Origin: Gonium pectorale
Taxonomy: Eukaryota > Chlorophyta > Chlorophyceae > Chlamydomonadales > Volvocaceae
Direction of reading: 5' to 3'
Assembly (NCBI GenBank): GCA_001584585.1
Contig: LSYV01000004.1
Location: forward strand, 3,673,775 to 3,685,571
DNA length: 11,797 bases
Under the pieces are notes generated by a model. It was not told the DNA's origin, did no database searches, and saw nothing but the letters and a program-made list of their open reading frames with translations. Position numbers and translations under genes: made by a program. This document shows, piece by piece, positions 1-7,906 of this stretch. Every line of letters begins with the position of its first letter. Position 1 is the first letter of the stretch.

Positions 1-597
1 CTTCCCCCCGCCCACCCACCGGATCAGCCGCTCCAGCGACGCCACGTCGGCGCAGGCGGGCCCCGCGCGGCCCGTCGTCACCGCCTCCGCGCCCGCCGCC
101 GCCTCCAGCCGCTTGGCAGCGCGGCGCAGGCTGCGGTACACGTGCCAGCAGCGCCTGGCGCCGGCGCCGCCACCGCCGGCGGCGGCATCGGCGCCGGCGT
201 CATGGTCGTGGTCGGCTGGCGCAAAGGTGCTACAGTAGTCGCCAATGCGCCGCTCGGCCGAGTCGATGAGCAGGTGTGCGCTGTGTAGCATGACGTCAAT
301 GCTGGAGGCGGACAGGATGCTGCCAACGGCCGACTCGGCGGCGTCATCGTCGCGGTTGCGGAAGCGCGCCGGCGGCGGCCGCAGGGGGCGCCGTCGCAGC
401 GGCGCCAGGGCGCCGGTGCCGCCGACCGGTCGGGCGGACGCGGCGGCTGCAGTGGGGACTGCGGACTTGCGAAGAGGAGGGGGGAGGAGCGAGGCGGCGG
501 CGCGGCGCGGCGTCAGCACGCAGCGCCGAGACGATGCCGAGCGCCGCGCGGGCGCGGCTCGGAGGCAGCAGCAGCAGCTGTTGCTGGCCGTCAGCAT
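1..597 (-). CDS. Organelle-targeted protein of unknown function, first exon, truncated by window edge
   Basis: I do not recognise this family. Reading the minus strand from the ATG at 597-595 gives an open frame to the window edge. The protein starts MLTASNSCCCCLRAAPARRS, and residues 1 to about 80 are rich in Ala, Arg, Ser and Pro with almost no acidic residues, as in a plastid or mitochondrial transit peptide. A more ordered part follows: an acidic turn (RNRDDDAAES, about 81-89), a probable amphipathic helix (VGSILSASSIDVMLHSAHLL, 91-110, continuing IDSAERRIGDYC), an Ala/Gly-rich linker (about 133-147) and a basic helix (WHVYRSLRRAAKRLEAA, 151-167). No membrane span is visible. A GTGGGT donor at 19-18 probably ends the exon at base 20, inside the codon for residue 193; reading on would add only a few residues before the edge. 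The ATG is the first in this frame and opens directly into the targeting-like segment. The gene diverges from the two-exon gene starting at 1562. Mature function cannot be inferred. Confidence 0.68.
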   Translation of the reverse strand, partial: MLTASNSCCCCLRAAPARRSASSRRCVLTPRRAAASLLPPPLRKSAVPTAAAASARPVGGTGALAPLRRRPLRPPPARFRNRDDDAAESAVGSILSASSIDVMLHSAHLLIDSAERRIGDYCSTFAPADHDHDAGADAAAGGGGAGARRCWHVYRSLRRAAKRLEAAAGAEAVTTGRAGPACADVASLERLIRWVGGGK

Positions 598-718
598 TTT
601 TTGGACGGAGTGCAGATCGCAAGCCCTCTTTTACTCAGCTGTATGTGAGAGCGCTGAACCCACAGGTCCAAGCGACGGATGGTGCGTCAGCTTGGGCTTG
701 ATAGAGAGCCTTGACTGT

Positions 719-731
719 AAATTATATTATG
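719..731 (-). promoter_or_regulatory. Possible TATA-like element for the leftmost gene
   Basis: An unusually AT-rich patch, reading ATAATATAAT on the minus strand, stands in GC-rich DNA about 125 bases upstream of the minus-strand ATG at 597. The distance suits a core promoter with a short 5' UTR. It rests on composition and position only; many algal promoters have no clear TATA box. Confidence 0.28.
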
Positions 732-889
732 TGTTAACTTTGCTTCTCGGTCTTGCAATGCAGTAACTGACGGCTGCGACCGTAAGGCGCCCTAGGCCGA
801 CAAGGACCCCGGGGCGGCCCATCGTTTCGGACGGCAGACTGGACAGAGCATCGGACCAGATCCAATTCTGACCAGAGCTACCAGAGCGC

Positions 890-925
890 TTGGGGGTTGT
901 CTCCTGATAAGGAGGTCCCCCCCAA
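890..925. repeat. Imperfect inverted repeat (hairpin)
   Basis: TTGGGGG at 890-896 is the exact reverse complement of CCCCCAA at 919-925. Inside it, CTCCT (901-905) pairs with AGGAG (910-914) around the loop GATA, with a small unpaired bulge between the two stems. Twelve base pairs in 36 bases is more than expected by chance. It could form a hairpin in DNA or in a transcript leader, or be a relic of a small palindromic element. No function is assigned. Confidence 0.5.
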
Positions 926-1561
926 TCGGAATGGCGGGCTATCGGCATGTTTTAGAATCCCAACCCGACGAAGCACCTCGAACTCGCCGCCCCTCGGGTC
1001 GCTCAGCACATCGACGGCCGCAATGTTTCGGAGGTGCACTCAGCATGCACGAACGAACCATATTGATTTCGGAATGGGGAGGAGAGCCATGGGGGAGCTC
1101 GTTTCGGTCTCGGGCCGACCCTGGGTCGGTCCATCACTAAAACGTAGCAATCACCACGCGTTAACAGCGAATGCATATCAAATGAAGACTGCAATTCGGG
1201 AGCGTTCTTCGCACCCCTTGATCATGAGCTGAGAGCGAGCTCGGGCCTCGGGGAAGGTGCGGCATATTGTCGTTGTGCGGAACGAACATCCTTTCCGGAG
1301 AAACAACGTCTTTGTAATACACTGCCAGAGCCTACATCGCGCTGGCGAGGGCCACGTGGTCATTGCTTTACAGCCGGGACTTTGCCGAGTGATAGCATCC
1401 GGTTTCGGACTGGCAGCGCCTGCCTGCTGTCATAGACATACGTTCACGACGACATACACTTTCTGCGCAAGCAGAACGCCTCTTGCACGTTGAGGCAAAG
1501 TTTGCTTGAAGCGCAACTCACCGCGCGACGAACAGAGCGCCCGCTAGGCATTGCCAACGCC

Positions 1562-2542
1562 ATGGACCTGGGGCTCTACCAACCCCCGGCGCGCGTCGTG
1601 GGCTTCACATACAGTCATCCTGAGAGGGACTCAACGCTGAACTGCTCTGAGACCGCAACCTCCAAACTGGTCACGCAGCGGAGCCTTCTCTCAGAGCTGC
1701 TGGCTGCCCAACTGCTTGGCGGAGACGAGGACGAGGAGCGGTCAGGGTCCTACGACGATGAGGAGACCGGGTCGGATGAGGACGTTGAAGACCCCGCCAA
1801 CGCACCACCCGCCCGGCAGAGCACCTACGGACAGCTGATGCCAAGCCCATCAGAGCCCATCTCCATCCCCTGTAGCGGGTGCGTTCGCGTTTCTTTTCTT
1901 GGTAGTCATTGCTCGCTTTTCAGTGGGCTTGCCTTGAGTCATGAGCATGTATGGGAGCATGTTGTCTCATCGTACGTTTGTAGTCGACGTTGTCTCGGCG
2001 AGACCTTCGCGTGATGGGCGTGATTGGTGTTGCGCCACCCACAAATTCGCTGCGGGTGCAAGCGCTTGCATCGTGGCGCACATTCAAACGCCATCACTCC
2101 TGCTCTTCACTCCGTGTGCTACCTTGCACGGATAAATGCTGTGGGCTGCGTGGAGATGTGACTCCTGTCCCCTGTTTTCTTAGGCTGTTTCCCTAAACCG
2201 CACGCGAAACCGCACATTCGTGCATAAACAGATTGAGAGTCTACTCATTGCTTGTGGTCCTGGCCTTGTGGAACCCAAACGGTGCATTTCACCCTGCCGC
2301 TCCCGGACCCGGACAGGTCGATGGCCAACCAGCGGGTCAAGGACGCGTACAAGCGGCTGCTGCACCAGCGTCAGATGGAGCAGCTCTACCAGCAGCAGCT
2401 TCTCCGGCTCCAGCAGCAGCGCCTGGCGCAGCAGCAGCAGGCAATGTACCAGCAGTCGGGACATGTGCCTAACGTCGGCCACGCCGCCCAAGGGCCCGCC
2501 ATGCCTCAAGGACCCCAGTGCCACCCTGCCGGCGCCTATTGA
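1562..2542 (+). CDS. Two-exon gene for an acidic, glutamine-rich protein of unknown function
   Basis: I do not recognise this family. Exon 1 is 1562-1878, followed by a GTGCGT donor at 1879; the intron of 438 bases ends in a CAG at 2314-2316; exon 2 is 2317-2542 with stop TGA. The two bases left by exon 1 join the first of exon 2 to form a Gly codon, and the total of 543 bases gives 180 residues. The start is the first ATG in the frame and has a good context (GCCATGG). The N-terminus (MDLGLYQPPARVVGFTYSHP) does not look like a signal peptide. Residues 57-80 form an acidic stretch (DEDEERSGSYDDEE and onward) with serines spaced like casein kinase II sites. Exon 2 encodes a Gln/Arg/Leu-rich helix (about 107-146, with QQQLLRLQQQRLAQQQQ) that could form a coiled coil, then a Gly/Pro/Gln tail. 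No catalytic motif or membrane span is present. Codon choice is less GC3-biased than in the CLC gene, which suggests modest expression. The gene may be cytosolic or nuclear; this is inference. Confidence 0.6.
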
Positions 2543-4572
2543 GCCGCCGGGAGCTGGAGTCTGGGAGTCTGGAGCTCGTTTCCATAATCAAGCCAGCTCT
2601 TTTGAGCCTGCAGCTCAAATCGGTGAATGCGCACGCGGCTTGTCCAATGGCGCGCGCGTGTGTGTTTGCGAGCGCCGGCGTGCGCTGTGCTGTGCTGCGC
2701 TGCCGCCATCTCAATATGCCTGGGTATGGCGGGGCTTTGTTCTGCTGGCGCGGGCGTCGCGGTGACCAGTAGATCCGAAACCCCTCTCGGACTGGCGAAT
2801 GCTACGGGGCAGCGGCTCGGGCATATTCCTGGGCTGCGCTCCCCGGCCGACTTCCCCCACATGCATTCTGTGATAAAGTGCGTCGGCTTTCGCCGCGCTG
2901 TCGGCAGCCTTTGCCCGAGTGCTGGGACGACTGAAGCAATGCTACAGGCTAAGCGAGTTTCGCGTTAGGTTAGGACATGACGCAGAAATGGCACACATGT
3001 GTTCTTTACTAGGTTAGACAAAGGCAGGCAGCAGCAAGTATCAGGAGCAGCCGCATTACACAGCGGCGTGTGTCGGCGCCCGGGCGCTCTGTAGTACTGC
3101 GTGTACGGGCCGGCGTTGCCGTGCGTCCCTGTGTCGGTCTCTGGCCGGGCAGTGGGTGGGCGGAGGCCGCTCCGCCCGCCTCCTGACGGCGCAGGGGCTT
3201 GTGAGCGTTTAGACTCTGTGAGTAGTGCGCAGGCTTTTTACAAATTGTCGATTGTGCAGGGGCGATGTCGCGAGGCGCAACGCGCGCTATGTCGCTGGGG
3301 CAGCGCTTACTTTTGGTTCTGCCTGGTCAGCACTGACGTACGGTAGTACATGCGACTGCGAGTGCAAAGTTGTCCCGACATATGACCCTACCCGCGAAAG
3401 GCCGATTGCATTTCTCTTGGTCGAGAGGTGCCGGGGAGGAGCCGGCTTGCAGCGACGAGTGATCGTGTGAGAGGGAGGGCGTACGGCATCCTGTGACGTA
3501 CGGCCAATGGCGACCAGAAGCATGTGCGTCTGCGGGTTTACCGTGGGGGCTGGCGGGGGGGGATGGATGTGGGAATCCTGCTTGTCCAGGGCCGCAAGAG
3601 TCAGGAGCGATTACACGTGTGCTGCTTCGCTGCGAGTTGCTTCGTTACGTAATAGGCCCCTCTTCTGTTGCCTTCTACGGAGGTGTACTAAGCGTTTCCG
3701 CGGAAGTCGAGACTTTCGAGACTTTTGTGCGAGAGCCCTGTGAGAGCCCGGCGTTGGGCGGATGGGTGCGTCGTAGTATTATGCTTCCATTGTGAACAGC
3801 CCATCTTCGTGCCGGCCCGGGCTCTCTGCAGCATTGAAGTAGGACGTTGCTTTTGATATACGCGTAGAACAGGACGTTGGGAGGAGGTGGACAACGGGGG
3901 GAGTCGCAGCGGGGGTGGTTCCGTATTGTGGTGGCCGCTCCCATTGCACGAAGGGTATGCCGTGGGAGTCGGGGGCTGAGGTGCTGACACGCGCCGCCGG
4001 AGGAGGCTGTTGGATTGCAAGCTGAGTGGGGGCATAATGGCCGCCATTCTTGTGCGACAGGTACTGCGGAGTTGGGAAACGACTCCCTCCACGAAGGCAC
4101 TGGATACGGACACAATACTGTGTAGGACCTTATGAGCAAGGGCAGTTGTGTAGTTGTCGCGGTCATGCTTATGGATCCGTATCCATGCGTCGCTTCGTCA
4201 CTTTTGCAGCAGAGCGTGGTGTGGGATGTGTAGGAGGCGTGGGCGTTTTTGCTCTCGAGTGGTGCCCGGCCCACCCAACAAAGCAGGTTCGCCGGCGGGC
4301 TTGGTGGTTGGGTGTACGTAATATACGATTGGACGGCGTCTGTTGCGCGCTGATGGGAGGATGGTATGGCCTCGGTGCTGTGCCGGGCTTGGTGGGTGGG
4401 TACAATGTGGTTTCTTGCGAACTAGAGGATGCTACTGAAAGTGTGGGAGTTTCCAGCTGTTAATCCGTGCATAGCCTCTTCTTCTGGATATTTTTCTTAG
4501 CGACTGCGGCGGCGGGCTGGACGAGCAGAGCGGCCGCATAGCCAGTGCCGTCGGCCATCTTATGCCAGTTCC

Positions 4573-4577
4573 TGTAA
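4573..4577 (+). terminator. Candidate poly(A) signal TGTAA
   Basis: TGTAA is the usual polyadenylation signal of Chlamydomonas and relatives. This is the first plus-strand copy I find after the stop codon at 2542. If used it implies a 3' UTR of about 2 kb, which is long. Further copies at 4798-4802 and 5154-5158 are equal candidates. A five-base match is weak alone. Confidence 0.25.
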
Positions 4578-5076
4578 CGGCCCGTGTACTTCTCATGGCT
4601 GCTTGGTACTGGGTGTGGCCAAGCATGGAGGTTCCGATGGCATGGTATTCGATGCAGACAGGTCAGCACGCAGCGACCATTTGCACCCCAGCCGTTCTGC
4701 CAACCCTACCTGGCGATCAGCGCCCTCCCCTGCGTCCAAGTGGGCCGTGGCACACGTGCACGCCCACTAGCTCAGTTGCAGCTCCCGCCCTTGAGCATGT
4801 AACGCCGTGGTAACGCCGCGCCGTCGGCTGAAGCTTCACCCTCCTCCCCTGCTCCTCACTTTACTGCTTTCTAGCTTTTTACGTGCCCCGTTGCGTGCGG
4901 GCGGACAGGAGCCCACACGAGCACCCAACCGTGGGCCCTTGGCGTTTGTCCAAAACCCATGCCGAAACGGCCAATCCACCGTCCGGCGGACCCCGACAGC
5001 ATGCCGCTCCCGCCGCCGCCGTCTAGCGCACGCGCGGCACCGCACTCCGTGTCCCCCGTGTCGAAGTGGGGATGAC

Positions 5077-5104
5077 CGAGTGGGCCATGCCGAGTGGGCC
5101 ATGC
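5077..5104. repeat. Short direct tandem repeat, 14 bases twice
   Basis: CGAGTGGGCCATGC occurs twice in immediate succession, at 5077-5090 and 5091-5104, without mismatch. It lies in the convergent intergenic region and has no evident function. Confidence 0.75.
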
Positions 5105-5711
5105 CCCCAGCCCCCTTCCCGCAAGCGCACCAGGGCTAGCCGTGACACCCTCCTGTAACCGGCGACCGCGCGGGGTCGTAACTCGCTCACGCTACGGTCC
5201 TTCGCGGCTATTATGACGCCGTATCATGCAGCAGCATAGCTCGTCGACCGCTCAGGAACGCTCCGCTCGTACGGCAGCCGCCTTGCGCCCAACATGCCCC
5301 CGAGCCCGCCCCCCGCCCCCGCAGCACCGCATCCGCCAAATGGCCTGCCTGCATCGCCTGGATCGTGGGCACGATGCCAGGGGGCCGCGCCATGAGAGCG
5401 CAAACAGCACCCTCCCCCAAAGTGCCAGGTCGTGCCAAACCCGCACCAACCTGCGTCCCCCCGATGCACCGGCCCTGCAACGAGCCGGCGGCGCGCACAG
5501 CCCCCTGCCCCCTGCCCACTCCTTCCCCGCCGCTCTACCCTCCTGGCGCCGCTGCGGCCGCAACTGGCCGCCCCGGCTGCCGGAGTGCCTCTCCTCCCCG
5601 TCAGCCTCAGCCCCAGCCCCAGCCACGCATCCCCGTCGCGGCCCCCAAAACCACATTGCCAAAGCTGCTCCACCACCCCCTGCTCCAGGCGCGCGGGCGG
5701 GCGCGGGGGCC

Positions 5712-7344
5712 TCACGACGCGGAGGGGAAGGACTGGATGGTGTTCTGGATGACGGGCTGCGCCAGGTAGGCCAGCACCACCACCACGCCCACGGCGCCCG
5801 CCACCGCCAGGACCTGCGCCAACCGGAGGGACGGGACCCGAGGGGGGTGAGTGAGGGTGGGAGCGTGCGGATAGAGGCGGGGATGGGGGAGGGGCGCAGT
5901 GCAGATAGCTTGCAGGCAGCGGGAGGGAGGGCATGGGACGCCGACTTGGCACACGGGTGTGTCCCGTCTCCGCCGACGTCGGGGCGGGGCGGGGCGGGGG
6001 ACCACAGCCGCGCCACCGGAAGTGGCCCAAGCCCTCGCTGTCGCACCACATTGCTGATTGTTGCCGTGCGCGGTTGCCGCCCGCCCCCCAACCCCGGCTC
6101 GGTTGCCGCCCGCCCCCTCAACCCCAGCTCGGTTGCCGCCCGCCCCCTCAACCCCAGCTCGGTTGCCGCCCGTCCCCTCAACCCCAGCTCGGTTGCCGCC
6201 CGTCCCCTCGACCCCGGATCGGTTGCCGCCCGCCCCCCGGCCCCGGCGCTTCAGATGCTGTCCGGGCGGCTCCGGACCGACCCCAGGTTGGTCGAGATCC
6301 AGGTCGAGATCCAGATCCAGGCCCTGTGTCAGGCCCAGGTGCACCAGGCCGGCCGTGCGCACGGCTAATTCGTACGCCGTATACCGTGACGGCCCGGGCA
6401 CGGCTGGCTACCCGGGTCCAGCGCGAGCCCCAGCTGCGGGGCCTGCGACCCTGCCGGCAACCCGGGCGGGGCAGAGGCCCCAAGGCGCTGCACCGACCGG
6501 AGCCCTGCCGCGCCGCGCCGCGCCGCCGGCTCCCCCCGAGCTGCCCCCAGCAGCGCACTTTGCATCCAGACGTGGCAGCTACGCCGCCGTCGATGAGCAG
6601 CCCCGCAGGCCGTCAACCTTCCTATCTGTCCTGTCCGTGTGTGTGAGATTGGTGGTGGCGGTGGTGGCGGTGCTGCTGGCCCAGCCTTAGGAGCCGCAAG
6701 GAGCCCCAGGAGCCAGCCGGCGGCCCCCCGGGGGAATCCTGCAGCCAAGGACCCCATAGTGGAGCCCAGAGGCGGTGCTGGGTCTTAGCCCTCCCTTATG
6801 CGCCGCATGGCACCTGGAGCCCCTGGAACCGGCCGGCGGGCCCCCGGGGGGCTCGTGTACCCAGGCCCCATCGTGGAGCCTGGACGCAGCGCCGGGACTT
6901 ACGCTAACGAACGCCGAGGCGAAGCCGCCCTCCATCATGTCGCCCTTCTCCGCAGCCCGCTTCATCTCCTCAATGAGCCGCTCGTCCTCCTCGGTGGCCC
7001 GCTTGGCGCAGACGCGCTGCGGGGGCATGGGCGTGGCGGGCGGGGAGGTGAGGGGGGGCCGGGGGGCTGCATTGGGGTGCGGCGAGGGGCAAGGCAGGCT
7101 GCGTCCTTTGCTGAAGGTTCTGTGCTGGTGACGTTGCTGAGGTGAGCTGGCAGTGCGCGAGTCGGCGGGCATAGGGACCATCGGACCTCTCGGGTAGCTG
7201 CGCCCCTACCGTCTGATGCCGCGGTTGCACGTGTGCATCATGGCGAAGGCCTATCCGCGGGCGCACGCTGGGCGCGCCGCATAGTGGGGAGAGTGTTGCG
7301 CGCGTGTTGCGCGCACAAAGCGCTGAGCTTGCGAGGGCGGGCAT
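5712..7344 (-). CDS. Small plastid-targeted single-pass membrane protein, three exons, unknown function
   Basis: I do not recognise this family. The exons on the minus strand are 7344-7210, 7016-6903 and 5813-5712. All junctions are phase 0: donor GTAGGG at 7209 to acceptor CAG at 7019-7017, and donor GTAAGT at 6902 to acceptor GCGCAG ending at 5814. The product is 116 residues. Residues 1-45, starting MPALASSALCARNTRATLSP, are rich in Ala, Arg, Ser and Thr with one acidic residue, which fits a chloroplast transit peptide. Residues 46-83 are charged (ATEEDERLIEEMKRAAEKGD, a likely amphipathic helix, then MMEGGFASAFVS). Residues 84-105 are a clear membrane span (VLAVAGAVGVVVVLAYLA plus QPVI), and a short tail ends in SFPSAS. 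It would be anchored in a thylakoid or envelope membrane by its C-terminal helix. The exact mature start is unknown. The gene is head to head with the CLC gene. A continuous alternative N-terminus starting near 7181 is open in the exon 2 frame, but it crosses pyrimidine-rich intron-like sequence and is less likely. Confidence 0.78.
5814..6902 (-). other. Long repeat-bearing intron of the small membrane-protein gene
   Basis: This 1089-base intron lies between the second and third coding exons of the 7344-5712 gene. It holds a 30-base minisatellite (6072-6250), a stretch of 6- and 12-base GATC-containing repeats (about 6291-6325) and a diverged tandem copy of the exon 2 donor region (6701-6903). 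The long open frames crossing it on both strands come from high GC content and repeat periods divisible by three. No extra coding exon is convincing. Confidence 0.62.
6072..6250. repeat. 30-base minisatellite, six copies
   Basis: The plus-strand unit begins GGTTGCCGCCCG and ends near CCCCAGCTC. Copies start at 6072, 6101, 6131, 6161, 6191 and 6221. The first is 29 bases; the next four are 30 bases with only a few substitutions, mainly C/T in the middle and G/A near the end; the sixth fades after 6240. The array is inside an intron. The period is a multiple of three, so it creates repetitive open frames (LPPAPSTPAR-like on plus, GGNRAGVEG-like on minus) that I regard as artefacts. Confidence 0.92.
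6701..6903. repeat. Diverged tandem duplication spanning a splice-donor region
   Basis: Bases 6701-6788 align with 6817-6903 at an offset of about 116 bases, at roughly 70 percent identity by eye. Shared landmarks are GAGCCCC, CCGGCGG followed by CCCCCGGGGG, CCCCAT then GTGGAGCC, and GGGxCTTA at the end. The right copy ends at the working GTAAGT donor of the minus-strand gene (6902-6897). In the left copy the matching bases read CTAAGA on the minus strand, so the donor is lost. Confidence 0.65.
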
Positions 7345-7906
7345 GGTGTGTAAATGTGATTGTGTGTACACGCGATCTCTTGTTGGTGATCGACTCTGAG
7401 GAAAAGCGGGCCCCCGAGGGTTGTACACAGAATTGTCCAGTCGGCATCAAACATACTGGTGTGCTTTATTTCCACTTCCACTTGCGCGCAGTGCTGCGTG
7501 GTTGCTTAGCCCACTGGAGGCCACTGATACACCCGGGACCGCATACCCTCGACCTCTCATCTTTGTGAGCCCAAGTGTCGAGCTTTTGCGTTGGTCATCG
7601 CGATTTCAGACTACCAGATACACGGATACCGTGGGCAACCCGAACGCTGAACGCGTGATGTGGACCTGGCGATGAACATACGTGGCCCCGCGCCAGCCCA
7701 GTAGGTATGCGTGGGTGCGCTTTGGACTCTGTAAACCCGATTATTCGGAGTCCCACTTGGCAAGCTGCGCGTGTGTTGCACTTGCGGTCGGTGCCGCTTG
7801 TCTTGGGGTCTGGTTTCTAGGACATTCATTATGGTAGGTCTTGCACCACGCCAGCGCCCACACAATTCACACCTCTCCCTGGCGCAGAAACACCTAGCCA
7901 GGCGCG
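7345..7906. promoter_or_regulatory. Shared divergent promoter region
   Basis: The 562 bases between two head-to-head start codons should contain both promoters and both 5' UTRs. I see no coding frame of good quality. The sequence is less GC-rich than the flanking exons. On the minus strand an AATAAA-like patch (7465-7470) lies about 120 bases upstream of the ATG at 7344 and might be a TATA-like element, but this is weak. No known operator motif was recognised. Confidence 0.5.

Larger units (their letters stand above)
598..1561. other. Divergent 5' region between two genes
   Basis: About 960 bases separate the ATG of the minus-strand gene (597) from that of the plus-strand gene (1562). I see no frame with coding character; the small ORFs here are short and mutually overlapping. 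The stretch is less GC-rich than its flanks, particularly about 1040-1500. It should hold both 5' UTRs and promoters. Two notable elements are an AT-rich patch at 719-731 and a strong inverted repeat at 890-925. A 5' UTR intron for either gene cannot be excluded. Confidence 0.5.
2543..5711. other. Convergent intergenic region, probable 3' UTRs
   Basis: This lies between the stop codons of the convergent genes at 1562-2542 (plus) and 7344-5712 (minus). About 2550-4800 is less GC-rich, with mixed TG-rich text typical of volvocine 3' UTRs. The open frames here, the longest being 199 codons on the minus strand at 3675-4274, have codon choice unlike the supported genes and no recognisable motif. 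From about 4820 the DNA becomes C-rich on the plus strand. TGTAA occurs on the plus strand at 4573, 4798 and 5154. On the minus strand the same signal (TTACA on plus) occurs only further left, at 3611, 3238 and 3056. A small unannotated gene cannot be excluded. Confidence 0.5.

Noticed and set aside
3675..4274. A 199-codon minus-strand open frame in the convergent intergenic region
   Set aside because: Codon choice does not match the supported genes, there is no recognisable domain, and the region has 3' UTR-like composition.
4562..4813. An 83-codon plus-strand frame starting MPVPVTARVLLMAAWYWVWP
   Set aside because: The hydrophobic start is eye-catching, but codon use is poor, there is no splice or neighbour support, and it overlaps two TGTAA signals.
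5226..6368. A 380-codon plus-strand open frame and 275- and 309-codon minus-strand frames over the same DNA
   Set aside because: They cross the real minus-strand exon 5813-5712 in the wrong frame and the minisatellite. Composition is Pro/Ala/Arg with no motif, as expected from GC-rich DNA with few stop codons.
6271..6401. A possible extra minus-strand exon with a repeated Leu-Asp tract in the long intron
   Set aside because: The Leu-Asp repeat comes from a 6- and 12-base DNA repeat (GATCTG/GATCTC), and the flanking phase-0 exons already join without it.
7834..7887. A possible 54-base 5' UTR intron in the CLC gene (ATG|GTAGGT donor, GCGCAG acceptor)
   Set aside because: It would be very short for this genome type, and starting at its ATG leads into the wrong frame. 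Transcript data could revive it as a leader intron.
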